NCBI RefSeq assembly: GCF_963678635.1
Contig: NC_087062.1
Location: 3,683,556-3,747,555, forward strand
Direction of reading: 5' to 3'
Source: Symsagittifera roscoffensis
Lineage: Eukaryota > Xenacoelomorpha > Acoela > Convolutidae
DNA length: 64,000 nt
The notes beneath the pieces are model-generated. The model made no database searches, was not told the DNA's origin, and saw only the letters and a list, made by a program, of their open reading frames with translations. The first letter of the stretch is position 1. Every line of letters begins with the position of its first letter. This document shows, piece after piece, positions 35,733 through 46,780 of the stretch. Both the position numbers and the translations under genes were made by a program.

Positions 35733-36097
35733 TAGGGGCGGAAATAGGATTTTCTCGAGGGGGGATTTTCAAAAAGTTCGAAAATTTTGTCGATCAAATT
35801 GATTTTCCGAGCTCTGCCAAAGCAACAAAAAGACCTTGCCTTGGCCAGATTTTCTGCGCCGCAGGCAAAATTTTGAAAAAACACGCCAAAAAATTGCGTT
35901 TTTTTGGCGCGCGCTCCACCTTCAAAATTGGTATTTATTGGCGCCGAAGGCGCCCTTAAAAAACTTTTATGGCACGTCGCCAAAATTGAATATCTCAAAT
36001 TAGTACAAAGGGGGACCCTTTGGGTCGGCAGGGGGTCGAATCCTTGAGGGAAAATGGCATCCAAACCACCCCCCCCCCCCCCATAAATCCGCCTCTG
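35733..36097. mobile_element. hAT-like MITE with 8-bp target duplication
   Basis: Terminal inverted repeats (T/C)AGGGGCGGA...and its complement ending CCGCCTCTG, with AACTTATC duplicated on both sides (35725-35732 and 36098-36105). CAG/CTG-type ends with an 8-bp duplication are the hAT pattern. The interior is rich in inverted GGCGCC-like pieces and has a C14 run near the right end; no transposase frame. It sits in the intron between two FN3 exons. Confidence 0.8.
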
Positions 36098-36185
36098 AAC
36101 TTATCTGATCTCTAATTAAAGCATATTGCTTGAAACGCTGCAAATCAAAATATAGATTTTTAAAGAGTTTTCGTTTTCCTTTCAG

Positions 36186-36419
36186 AACCCAACGTGTCCA
36201 GTGTAACAGCAGTGCCTGGAAATAAAGACAATGAAATTGTCGTTTCATTTACGACTCAGGGAGCGTTTGACTCGGCCTATGTAACTGTTCGGAGCGTAGA
36301 ACTAAGATATTCCAAAACCGTGCAAGCACTAAACAACACGATAGTTGTCACCGACCTGCTCCCAGCGACGACATATGAGTTTCAAGTTGAACTGACCATT
36401 GGAGAGGCTTCCGAAAACG
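36186..36419 (+). CDS. Fibronectin type III exon 4
   Basis: Acceptor TTCCTTTCAG, phase 1. It encodes NVSSVTAVPGNKDNEIVVSF, later TIVVTDLLPATTYEFQVEL, the FN3 F-strand signature. The frame stays open to 36472. The only phase-1 donor is AACG|GTTATT at 36420, giving 234 nt and phase 1; a phase-0 alternative is AAAA|GTTGAT at 36449. The first joins correctly to the exon at 37070. Lacks the Cys pair of the two preceding FN3 exons. Confidence 0.75.
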
Positions 36420-37069
36420 GTTATTTTGTCTTTTTTGATGAACAAAAAGTTGATCACTATACCCAATTCTGAGAAATTTCAAATTGTTATTTTAACATTA
36501 TATCGAAAGAGTCACGTTAAACCGGGCTTGAATGGGATTAATTTTGGAGTTCACCTTCAAAACACAATAAGATGACATTTGTGCGCATCTAAAATTTTGC
36601 GAGGAAAGTTTCTTATAATGCTCTAAAATTACTTTCACAAAAACCTATTTTCAAAAACATTTTGCGCCGTTGGAGACTATTTGAGATATTTGGCTTAATG
36701 CTATTTTTCTTTTTGGATGGTTTTGAGTCTTCAAATTTCTCAATCCTTAGTTTAAATAACTTTTTCACCCTTATGCAAGATTTATTTTTGACAACCATTT
36801 CTGTATAATCTATGCGTTTCAAAATTGTAACCAATTAGCTGTGTTTTCATTTTCGGGCTTATGCATTTTACTTGCCCTTAGAAAATACATATATTAGAAA
36901 CTTTAATTAAAAGTATTATCAAAAATTTTTTCAAGAATTGAAAAAGTGACAGCCAAAGTTGATTTTCTGAAAGTCGAAACAGGGGAAGCGAAACAAGATC
37001 GGTAATAGCTACATAAATGACTTCATAAAAATATCACAAATATTTAAACAGAGAACTGTTTTATTTCAG

Positions 37070-37138
37070 AAATTGGCGGTCTAGTATGTGCACAAGGCGC
37101 AATGCGAACATCATCAGATACGATGACTGCTTCTACTG
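37070..37138 (+). CDS. Short linker exon of the FN3 gene
   Basis: 69 nt, phase 1 both ends, acceptor TTTTATTTCAG and donor ACTG|GTTTGA. It encodes GGLVCAQGAMRTSSDTMTAS, Ser/Thr-rich with one Cys. Support is only splice sites, symmetry of phase and an open frame; no homology. It could instead complete the FN3 domain begun at 36186. Confidence 0.4.
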
Positions 37139-39119
37139 GTTTGATATTATAAATTTTTTGTATTTATCCCCGGCAAAAATTATGACAAAAAGTGGGTTGA
37201 ACTTTCTATTCGTGTTTTAGTTTTAAAGAAAACGTTGATCTGTTTAGAAGTAATCAATAAGAAAACAAAAAAATGGTCCATTCATCTAACTGTGAGTTTT
37301 ATGTAGCGATTTTACAAACCAAAGTTCTTAGCTCTGATTTGTATAAGCTACATACGTCGGAAGTTGCATAGAAAGATAATTGAACAAGCATCGATAATTG
37401 AACAACCGAAAGCTCAGACCACAAAAAAAATCTTTTGCATGTTTTCATTTGTCAGTGGTGTGACGATAGGGTCTAAATAAAAGTCATGAAAAATTGGCCG
37501 TATTCTACAGCTTTTTTCATCAAAAATTGACTAAAAAATCATAAAAAAAGAATTGGTCTTGCTAACTTTTCTATTTTTTCAAAACTAATTTTGTTGATTT
37601 CGCCGCCAAAATAAAAGCTTAATACTTTTTTTTACAAACCACTGGCTCGCTATTTTCTATTGCAACTATATTAAAAATGAAAAAATTTTCTCAAACCGGT
37701 TTTTCTCGACCTTGAGAAGTTGTTTTAGCAAAACTTTAGTGCGTCGTTCGATTGAAGACAGAGAGGATGTCTAAAAAATACCATGATTACTTGTGTTAAC
37801 TAACATTGCGCGGAAATTTTTTTCAAACGAAAACAAAACTCGTAATCACTTTCAGTGGTTAAAATTATTAGGAGCCATTAAGCGCTCGTATAAAACAATA
37901 GTTATAACCCGATAAATTAGTATTACTTTTTTCCTGCCTCAGTTATCTGTCTCATGATGCATGACTTTTTCATGAGTTTTGCTTGACTATTACTTAAACC
38001 GCAGAAATTTAGGATTAATTTTTGAGAAACAAAGTTTTTAAATTAAAAATAAGCAAAAAATTGAAGAACAATTTACTTAAAATATGTTTCTGTTTTAAGA
38101 GTAATGAACGCAGTGAAGGCTTTTGTATAGGTCTTGGCAATTTTTTGGTTTCAGGAAAATTTTCTAAAAATTACAGATATGCATTTATACACATTAATGC
38201 ATTTAAGTAAGCACTAAGGTATATATGCATTTTTTGAGTTCAATTGAAAATCATCTGCTGGATTTTACTAAATAACACTCTCAAAATACGAAAGTGATAA
38301 TGGCGCGAAAACCATTTCTAGTTTCGAAAGTGGAATTTAGTTTTTAGATATCCATTTGAATAAAAATTTTACCTTTTGATGCAGTTTTCTCAAGTTGGGT
38401 TAATATTAAAAAACGCATGTCATAAATTGTTCTAGAAATTCAAAGAGCCTAAAGGGCATCTAGTTTTTCTTTGAAAATCAAAAAATTGAGATTTTTCTTA
38501 CAAAATCAGAATTCTTTTTCTGTTTAAATGCGTTTATTACTTTTTCCAACTGTCTTATGGCAATGTTTTTAATTTTTTTTTCTTGTCATTTTTCAAGAAA
38601 AATTCTATAGAGTATGCCTAATTTACTATACCTATCCACTACGCCTAAGGTCTTGGCTGTAGTTCAGATCGTGTCATCACGCCACGGACAAAAAGACATA
38701 ATCTCAAAAAAGTGGTCTAACTTTTCGGTGCTGCTTGTTCAGTTATCCTTGTGTAAGATCTAAATCTATTGTAGTCACTGAAATTGCTTATAGAAGGGTA
38801 GCGGTTGCGTACAGTGCAAGGGTTTTTTTGCCGCTCAAACTTGATTAAAATTACATCACGGTTCAAATAATTTCCTTTTGCAAAACTTATTTTGGCGATG
38901 TATGTACCTTCAACCAACCAGGGTAACAAACTGGGGTTAGTAATATCGTTATTTCAAATCCACAGATAGATGAATGAATTTGTTTCGATTTTTTTTCTCA
39001 GGTATTTGAACCTCTCACCAACCAAAGGGTCAACCTTTGATATTATTTTATGACATCCATTTTTGGCTGATCAACCATAAAAAACATGAATGAAATGTTC
39101 TAAAAGCGCCTTAGTTGCC
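37139..39119. other. Intron with one intron-module copy
   Basis: The module is at about 38310-38575 (TTTCGAAAGTGGAATT, GATGCAGTTTTCTCAA, TTGTTCTAGAAATTCAAAGA, TTTTTCCAACTGTCTT). No exon was recognised after it. Confidence 0.45.
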
Positions 39120-39611
39120 AAGATATACTTATTTTGAAGAGAAGCGCGCGCCGAAAAAACTTAATTTTTTGGTAAAGTTTTTACGAAAAAGTGCACAAAA
39201 ACGGCTTTTTTGGCCTGTTGTCTTTTTTTAAAACTTGCCGGCGGCGCAAATATTTTGGTCAAAATAGGGTCTTTAAAGAGTTCTGGGAGTGCTTGGAAAA
39301 TCAATTTGATTCACCTGGAAAAAAGGTAGACGAAACATTACGAAGCCAAACTGTGTACTAGATAGGCGCACAAATCTGTGTCTGTATATTCCTGGATTCC
39401 AGAGACAAGTCTTTAAACATGTTAAAATTTTGTCGGAACGATCAAAGGAAAGTAAAGAACAAAAGAAGAACAAAGGGAGCGTCCTTGTTGCGGAATCCGC
39501 TTACAATGCGCAAAATGCACAGTTTGGCCTCGTAATGAATTTTCAAAATTTTTTCAAAACAGTTTGAAAATGTGCCCCCTCCCCCCTCGAGAAAGTCCTA
39601 GAGCCGCCCCT
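39120..39611. mobile_element. Second, partial hAT-like MITE of the same family, opposite orientation
   Basis: The right end CTCGAGAAAGTCCTAGAGCC followed by GCCCCT (to 39611) is the reverse complement of the left end of the 35733 element, including the CTCGAG and G/C-run context. A GCGCGCGCC block near 39145 resembles that element's interior. The left limit is estimated and its TIR was not identified. Confidence 0.5.
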
Positions 39612-39811
39612 GGCGCCAATGAATATTATGTTTGTCTTCATTGGTGTCATTTTAAGCGAAATATTTTCAGGGGCTTTGCTAAATTGTGAGACTTAATTGC
39701 TAGTTACAATACCATTTTAATCTGTTTATTTATGCGCCGATGAAACTTTTTTTATATATTCAAGGATGTGAACAATTATCAAATTTTGTTGTAATTTTTT
39801 GCATCCTTCAG

Positions 39812-39975
39812 AGTTCTCTGCGACACCATCTGAAGTGAACTCCGAGTTCCTGGCACCAGCTGTGTGCAGAGTTAGATGGAGAGCTAATCCCAACTTCATA
39901 AATGTCACTCAGAATGACTTCTACGATGTTCTGCTGAACGGAGTCTTTGTGACAAACTGGCAGCGGATAAAGAAT
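39812..39975 (+). CDS. Fibronectin type III exon, first half (A-D strands)
   Basis: Acceptor GCATCCTTCAG, phase 1; donor AGAAT|GTAAGG, phase 0. It encodes FSATPSEVNSEFLAPAVCRV then RWRANPNF and FYDVLLNGVFVTNW, which aligns by pattern with the 44980 half-domain. The phase-0 end does not match the phase-1 start of the next half-domain exon (42617), so an exon between them is missing from my list or one splice site is misplaced. Confidence 0.6.
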
Positions 39976-41127
39976 GTAAGGCCTTTTTTCAGAAAATTTA
40001 ACCTAACACAAATAGTTTTTTTAATTATATCGTGAAATATTTTTTAGATAACTTGTGATAAAGAGTTAGATTTTTCAATGAACAGCAACTTCTTCTCAAA
40101 TTTTTCTGTTACATTTCTTTGCAGTATCATGTGCCACTGAACGTAGTGAAAACACCTAAATGTCTTGACTTTTTTTCAAGGAAAGTGTCTTGAAATATGG
40201 TCATGCTCGAGTTTGATTTTTCGTGATTTCTTTTGAGATCAATTCGATCACATTGTTGGAAGTAAAACGAACTCCACTATCAAACAGCAAAAGTGTAAAA
40301 GTCTTAAAAACGTGATTGACTTCTTGTTCCGAAAGTTGAATCCAATTTTTCAGATTTTCAAGCAAAATAAAAACATTTCACCTGTTGATGCAGTTTTCTC
40401 AAATTAATTTACTTGAGTAAAAAAAATCACGAATTGTTTTAGAAATTCAAGGAGATTTAAAGTAATATTTTACGAGATAATTAACTCTCTTTGAAAATTT
40501 GACACTTTTGCTGGCATCTTCAGGCTTTTTAATAGCATGTGATTTGACATTCGGTTGGTAATAAGTTCACACAGTTGATGCTTTTTTTTTATTGTTAAAA
40601 GGAGCCAAAAAAATCGGTTTGATGAAATATCAAGGCTATAATAAAAACTCGATTTCAGGAATTTTTAACTCGCGTTTTTTTTTTGAAATGCATAGTTTAT
40701 ACTATATGTGTCTTTATGCTTTCCAATTTATTACTTGCAAGTTTGGATGCCTTCAGTTTGTTATATTGCAAATAATTACTTGGAGCTACTTTATTTTTGG
40801 CCAATGTTTGCCGATTGCTAAGCGTGTTTGGTCGAGAGGGCAATGCATGAGACTGCAATTCTCGCGGTCGCCGGTTACAAGCCAATGCCTAGCAAAATTT
40901 TACTAATTTGAGGCTTAGTTATCTTTTTTGCTATCCTACTGTATAAAGCAGCTTTTTTGTCGTGTTTTCGCTAGTGCTTGCGAAGCGCAGCTTCCCGTCT
41001 GTGTTTATACTTCAACAATGAAGTCTAGTTTACAGCTCCCATTTGATAATTTGGCTCGATAATATTCCTATTTTATCAGAAAAAATATACAAAAACGTGA
41101 CCTATATGTATTCTAATTTTTAAAAAA
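39976..41127. other. Intron with module copy and tRNA-like sequence
   Basis: The module is at about 40258-40460 (CGAACTCCACTATCAAACAG, GTTCCGAAAG, GATGCAGTTTTCTCAA, TTGTTTTAGAAATTCAAGGA). TTTCTTTGCAG at about 40115-40125 is a good acceptor-like site, but what follows does not extend the domain convincingly. Confidence 0.4.
40815..40895 (+). tRNA. tRNA-Cys(GCA)-like pseudogene or SINE head
   Basis: Acceptor ends TTGCTAA and CTAGCAA pair except one position. Box A-like TGGTCGAGAGGG, anticodon arm TGAGA-CTGCAAT-TCTCG with T33, anticodon GCA and A37, and a box B-like CGGTTACAAGCC follow in order. The T-stem pairs poorly and box B departs from GGTTCRANTCC, and the total is 81 nt, so this is more likely a tRNA-derived pseudogene or SINE than a working tRNA. 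Confidence 0.5.
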
Positions 41128-42041
41128 AATACCCGAGTTGACCAAAATGTGCAACCATACGTCGCACCATTTATGGTTCCATGGAAGCCATGAAAAACAG
41201 CCGACATATTTTTATGTTAAAATAACACATTTTCCATGCATGGCGCGACGTATGGTTGCACTTTTTTTTATTATGGGGGACTTCAAATTAGACAATATTG
41301 ATACTTTTACCATCGCTGCTGATAATTTATATGTCACCATGGGTGCTTGCCATTTATGGTTACTATGGTATCATGCATGTCGCGACGTATGAATACTATG
41401 GTATCATGCATGGCGCGACGCATGTTCCGGATTAAAAAAATTTTCTAAAAAAATCAAAATTTGAAAAAAAAAATCAATTTTTTTTCACTTTTCTTCACAC
41501 ATTTTTTGTCCAAAAGTATATTCTCAGCTTATTTGTCAATATTTGAAATTGCAAATAAACCCCAAAATTAAAACAACAAATTCGGTGTCGGTTGTGATAA
41601 CGCATGCTCAATTAAAGTTGTTTTTGTATGGAATCATCGTTTCCATAAATAGCACCATATATGGTGCGACGTATGGTTTGCATGGTGGAAAAAAAATGAA
41701 AACCTAATAAAAGTGTATTTTGCACTACGGATAATTTTTCTCAATCTTGTTTGACAATTAACCTCAATTTTTACGGTTTTCTAGAGAAAAAAATATGGTG
41801 AAAAATCTCTTCCATACGTAGCACCAGATATGATTTGCATGGTGAAAATTTTTGATATTTTACCAACGGCTTGCATAATGATGAGAAACCGTTTTATTAC
41901 TAATTTACTCCGTTAAAAAGCTATTTTGAGGGTTTTCGAAACTAACGTATGTGCTACGTATGATTAGTCATTTTCTATACAAATCATGCATGGATGTGCA
42001 TGGCTGCGCATTATCTTCTATGGTGGGTAACCCGGGTATTT
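41128..42041. mobile_element. Non-autonomous TIR element packed with GCGACGTATGG motifs
   Basis: Ends are inverted: AATACCCGAGTTGACCA at the left, TGGTGGGTAACCCGGGTATT at the right. Between them at least eight copies of GCGACGTATGG or close variants occur in both orientations (for example 41155, 41246, 41385, 41668, 41815, 41945-41960), usually next to CATGCATGG. No transposase frame. Target duplication not resolved. The motif layout resembles subterminal transposase-binding arrays. Confidence 0.65.
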
Positions 42042-42616
42042 TAGACTGAAATGCTGAAGGCATCGCTGCTCGAATCATGCATTGATTGTTTTAAAACGTA
42101 AATTATTCATGTGACACGCTATCCGCACTCATAATCATTCTAAATGAATTAAGGCCAACTTTAAATGGTCAAAATAATTCTAGTCAAGTGTTAGCTGTTT
42201 TTAAGACAAGCTTCACCCTGATACACGAGCAGTATTGTTGTAATTCACAACCATTGAGTCTTAGGCAAAATTAAACAACCTTGAGATTGCGTGAATGTGG
42301 GACCGTGTGAATTTTTTACCCCTATTAAGCATTTAAGGAGGAAGATGCCAACTTGGTTACAAGTCAAAGTTTTCAGCCACTCAAAATCGAGTTTTAAACA
42401 CTCTCCGTTTTCTAATTTCAAATTGAATAGTGAACATGATATCATAACTTGGGATTGAGGAAGATGTTTTGACAATTCAGGGCATCGTAGAATGTTTAAA
42501 GGTAAAAATTACGTCACAAAATACAGACCACAGAGACTGATATACTGTCATCATATATTGTCCCCAGTGCTAATTGAGATTTTCTTGCGATTAAATATTT
42601 TGATTTACATGCTTAG
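42042..42616. other. Intron, AT-rich
   Basis: No gene seen. It ends TTGATTTACATGCTTAG, a usable acceptor at 42615-42616. Confidence 0.4.
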
Positions 42617-42727
42617 TTCTAAGTGTGGTTCTGGACGAACTGGATCTGTGTTTGAGTTACGAGGTTTCCATTTTACCACGAAGAGGAGATATGTTGAATG
42701 ATCCCACGAAAGTCCAAGTCCGGAACT
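42617..42727 (+). CDS. Fibronectin type III exon, second half (E-G strands)
   Basis: 111 nt, phase 1 both ends, donor AACT|GTGAGTTT. It encodes VVLDELDLCLSYEVSILP then a turn and TKVQVRN. The pattern L-x-x-L-x-x-C-x-x-Y-x-V-x-I is the FN3 E/F-strand signature with Cys in place of the usual Pro/Thr region. Exactly comparable in size and phase to the 45470 exon. Too short to be seen as an ORF; found by splice-aware reading. Confidence 0.65.
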
Positions 42728-43916
42728 GTGAGTTTCAAATAGCTGAGATTTCCATTGATTTTGATAAATGAGGAATTGTTGAATTGTTTTGTGGTTTTAG
42801 GGCAAGATGGGGCTTCTATCGCAGCTATTTATCGTGAGGATACTTTTTTCTCGAATCAAAATTAAAAAAAGTCTTTTCGATTACTTTCTGAAGCATGTTT
42901 TTTTTTCGTTTCAGAACAGTTTCCTGCAGCTCTTGGTAATTACTTTTTTCTTCTACAACTTTAACAGTATCACATACAGTTTCGAATCACAATCGATTAT
43001 ATTATGATTTTATTATCAGTCTCACTAAAAAGGAGAAAAAATCTATTATAATCCCTTAACAATAGATTTTTTTCTCTCTTTCAAAACAAATTATTATGAA
43101 ATACAATACGTTTAAGCGATAATAATTGATGATTAACCCATCTTTTTATTGATACAATTAAAACCAACTATAATGAATTTAGTTTCATCCCAATATCTAA
43201 ATTGTTTGTTACGCACAAAAACTATATTTTAATCGATTATACTCAATTATCATCCTTTTGGTTTGCCCATTTTGCCTTCTGAAGTGCTTATATTTTATGA
43301 CTTGATAGACGTTGGTTTATGTTAAAAATGGGAAAATTGTTTTGTCCTTTTTCACATCAATTGAAATTTTTTACTTTTTTATTTTTTGATTTCTTTTATA
43401 TTATATTTGTATAAAGAAGCATATTGTTAGTTTTCTTACCACCAAAAAATTAGCACAGTGTTTTAGTTTCATGCTTTATTTCGAAGATTTGATTTCACCT
43501 ACCGCGGTAACCTTTCAATTCGTATGAAGGGATCTCTATAAAACTTTCGTTTCGTGGTAAGGCTTTGTGTTCAGATAAACCAAACTTTGACAACACATCT
43601 CACTTATAAAGATTTTGTTATTGATAGAAAAATAATAACCCATAGAATATAATTAAAATAACCTTTTTCTAAGACAAATTTTTGACCAAATAGGAGGTTA
43701 TAATAATTTAGAATAGATTGTACTAGATTGTGATTGCTTAAAAGAGTTTTTCTGTATGAACTATAATCAGTTATATTGCATCATAAAAGATTATAATCTC
43801 TTGCAAGTTATCAAGATTATAACCAAATACAAATCTCTAAACACCTACAAATTTGGTAACTTCACTTACACTTGTCTGATTGTTAAGCCTGAAAACAAAC
43901 TTTTTATTATGTTAAG
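42728..43916. other. Intron, AT-rich
   Basis: Nothing recognisable apart from low-complexity A/T tracts; ends TTATTATGTTAAG. Confidence 0.4.
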
Positions 43917-44093
43917 AGAGCTGCGAGTACTGTGCAAACGATGATCTTGATGATGTCTGCGCATTTCCGTTTTTGTACAATGGGCGAAATTGGTCAAAAT
44001 GCCTTCAGCGAGCAGACCCTCTACCAAGCACCCTCTGGTGCTACAATGCAGATAGCCAGGAGATCAGCTGCAACATAGAGTCCCTTTTCTGCT
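43917..44093 (+). CDS. Fibronectin type II (kringle-like) exon
   Basis: 177 nt, phase 1 both ends: acceptor TTATGTTAAG, donor CTGCT|GTTAGTG. After a short Cys-containing lead (SCEYCANDDLDD) it encodes VCAFPFLYNGRNWSKC, later LWCYNADSQEISC. The order C-x-FPF-x-Y-x-G, then C, then WC, then C is the FN2 module, with all four disulfide Cys. FN2 modules bind collagen or glycans in secreted and membrane proteins. It lies between FN3 exons on the same strand with matching phase, so it belongs to the same gene, giving a mixed FN3/FN2 protein. Confidence 0.75.
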
Positions 44094-44979
44094 GTTAGTG
44101 AAATCAAAAATTAACTGCTAAAATGGCCAAAATTTTATCCAGTATCTTTTTTTTCTTCTATAAATTGAAGCGATAGAATTACTCTTTTTGCAAAAATTTG
44201 CTCACATCGGGCGCTCTTGAATTTTTTCGGCGTACAGTACCGATTACTACCAGGGTTTTGTTTACAAACAGGTCGTGTTTCAATGGATCGTGTTCGGTTG
44301 TATACGCATTCGATTGTGTTCATTGGACCGACTAAAAATTATTTATGTAAAAAGGACCAAAATCTGCTGGTAGAGCCACTGGCTAAAAAAAGTTACTTTT
44401 TCTCTTCCAACGAACAAATGATGGAAATTATACCTGTATGCGCTGTAATAACCTCTGTCCGATCAAGATCTGCCATCACGTGATATTACTAGTGCGGATC
44501 AGTCAAAGCTCTCATTTTCTTCAAATTCCGATAGGCTGATATCAATTTATAAGGGCGTCCTCTTTTGTCCGATGATATGTATTAAGTTTTATATTACGAT
44601 TGTTGATTCCAGTTTCGCCGAGAGCATATAACAATGTTTGTTAAATTTATTTTAATCTTGGATTTTCTTGAAGCATGGGGGTGGAGTTTCAATTTTTCTT
44701 ATGGTTTTTTTTAGAAAAAATTATTAATGTAACAAAAAACTCTCAAAATGGGGAAAATTGGCGCCACAAGCTCTTTTATGAAAACTTTAGGATTGGCCGA
44801 TCAAAAAGAGATGTTGTAATTTAGTAGCAAAGAAGGGACGACCAGTAAAGTCTCGGGAGAGAGAGAAAGAGGCCGGCCAACGCCCCTCCATCTAAATCCA
44901 CTAGTGACGTTGACCGCGTTTTTTACAGGCATGAAGCGATTACTGTGAATGATGAAAAAGTTTATTTCTCTGCTTTTAG
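44094..44979. other. Intron
   Basis: The 88-codon + frame and the overlapping - frame at 44135-44483 have no motif or splice support. No repeat family recognised. Confidence 0.4.
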
Positions 44980-45129
44980 TGGCTCGTATTCCTGAGTTTT
45001 CGGGAGACATGAGCTTCGAAACTCTCTCAGCAGGAAGTATTCGGGTGGCTTGGAACACGGACTCAGACTACTATTCCGCATTCAGGCTATTTGTGAACAA
45101 ACAATTAGTCGGAACGACTGTTGAAAAGG
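44980..45129 (+). CDS. Fibronectin type III exon, first half
   Basis: 150 nt, phase 1 both ends, acceptor TCTGCTTTTAG, donor AAAGG|GTGAGG. It encodes IPEFSGDMSFETLSAGSIRV then AWNTDSDYYSAFRLFVNKQL, the A-D strands of an FN3 domain. Its final G joins AT of the exon at 45470 to make a codon, so the pair completes one 85-residue domain. The intron between is 340 bp, short for this gene. Confidence 0.72.
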
Positions 45130-45469
45130 GTGAGGGAATATTGCGGTAATTTGAATCGTGCATTATGAGTTGAAACTTGAAGTCGTTCTACCATTAGCGT
45201 TGACTATGGCGTCATTGTTGCAGAATTTTACCAAATGTTTGGTTCGAATCTAAGAACTTCTTCATGGCATTCCAACAAAAAGCCTCTGAGCCAAATATGA
45301 GGTTTTATCAATTTTGTACTAGAAAGCGTATTAGAAGGTTATCACTGTCAACTTGAATGATTTGTTTCGTATTTTGCACCTTTTCACATCCAAAACGTGC
45401 GCTCTAAGGTATGTGCAGATAGCCTAAGCTCGCTACTGCTTTCTTCATCTTCTTGCGAATGCTGCTTAG

Positions 45470-45574
45470 ATTTTGTGCTGAATAATCTGGTCACTGGGAC
45501 GACGTACCAATTTGAAGTTCAAATCGAGAGTTACGGAAGATTGGGAAACAAGGAATTTGTCATCTTCCAAGCAT
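45470..45574 (+). CDS. Fibronectin type III exon, second half
   Basis: 105 nt, phase 1 both ends, acceptor ATGCTGCTTAG, donor GCAT|GTGAGTTG. It encodes FVLNNLVTGTTYQFEVQI and EFVIFQ, the E-G strands. It pairs with the 44980 exon. This is the last exon of the gene I can recognise; a transmembrane segment or cytoplasmic domain, if any, must lie further right or beyond the window. Confidence 0.75.
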
Positions 45575-45692
45575 GTGAGTTGCAGCCACATCCCAAAATT
45601 GTTTCAAGAGACGCAGTTCCCTCAATATTCATTAAAGTGCAAGAAAAACGCAGCGAATAGCTCTTACACTGAAAAAATTAGTTGACTTTATA

Positions 45693-46289
45693 CAGTGCTG
45701 ATTTAAATTATCCAGACAAAACGAACAAAACTTGAATTTTCAAACGCGTTTTTCTCAATTTGCGTCAAGATTAGACAAAAAGTGAAGATCACAAAAGTTG
45801 CTTAGAATTTCACCAGAACTAATATGGTGCCATTTTTTCTCCAAAATTCTTAACAAAAATTTCACCCCAAAAATGGGTCAATTTGGCTTTTTTCAATTAA
45901 TCAAGAATTACGCTGAAACTATTTTGTTAATTGATACGAAAATTATATCACAGGAAGCCTCTTACGCAGTTCAACAAAACTTAACCAGGGTTAAATCTTC
46001 AGATCTCCAGGGTTAAATCTTGGCTTACTTTGATGTGACTATGTCTGTGATCGCCTGGGTATTTTTGGCGTAATTTTTGATGAACTAAGAAAAGCCAAAA
46101 TGACCCATTTTTGGGGCAAAATTTTGGGCCCGCATTTTGCAAAATCAATTAAACCATATTAACTCTGCTAAAATTTTAAGTAAGTTTTGTCTTCATAAGT
46201 TTTCACCTAAACTCAAGCCAATTTGTAAAAAAACGGGTTTTAAATTTCAAGTTTAACGCGTTTTGTCCGGTTAATTTAAATCAGCACTG
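45693..46289. mobile_element. Tc1/mariner-like MITE with TA target duplication
   Basis: TIRs CAGTGCTGATTTAAATTA (left) and its complement TAATTTAAATCAGCACTG (right), each followed inward by a version of CCGGACAAAACG, flanked by TA on both sides (45691-45692 and 46290-46291). 597 bp, no transposase. The CAGTGCTG start and CCGGACA block are typical of Tc1-like elements. Confidence 0.82.
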
Positions 46290-46780
46290 TATAAACAAGA
46301 CTGCTCATATATCAGGCAAAGCCCTGGATGTTCCGACTGTCCCTTAATTCATATTGAATATATCGAATAGTTTTCGGGAAAAGAAAAGATTGAAAACTTA
46401 TTAATTTAATATCAAAGTGTGAAGGGTTGCGTCGTGCAAAAATTCATAGCTAGCCTCAATTCAATTTGGAACAATGTTGCTGTGCGGGATAACTCGCCAT
46501 GCATAAATAATTCAAGTTGCGCTCTCAGCAATAGGAATGAATTCTTCAAAGCGAGCTTAGTTTAGCCCTGAACATGGCCAATTTGTCAATTTTCAAAACC
46601 CCAGAACTCTCAAAAAGTCAATATTTTCAATTCGGTATAAAAAATATTGTCGAAAACTATTATTTCGATCGGCGAAAATTGACCGATAAAAAAACCACAG
46701 CGAGCATAAATTTTGACAATAGGAACCCTAAATATTACCACCATCATGGCAAAATGTTAGGCCTTTGAACGCGTATTTTC
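46290..46780. other. Non-coding interval
   Basis: A 50-codon open stretch before TAG at about 46560 and a 64-codon frame at 46574 have no recognisable motif. Confidence 0.35.

Noticed and set aside
39309..39567. 86-codon stop-free stretch on the + strand
   Set aside because: Lies inside the partial hAT-like MITE, no start, no recognisable motif, no splice support.
40126..40146. Mini-exon after TTTCTTTGCAG encoding YHVPLN
   Set aside because: Acceptor is good but the product does not extend the FN3 half-domain and the phase does not lead to the next exon.
44135..44483. Overlapping ORFs on both strands between FN2 and FN3 exons
   Set aside because: Neither strand shows a domain or matching intron phase; likely chance in a locally GC-richer stretch.
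46405..46563. 50-codon open stretch with CINNSSCALSN, EGF-like at first sight
   Set aside because: Lacks the remaining Cys pattern of EGF and has no suitable splice sites.
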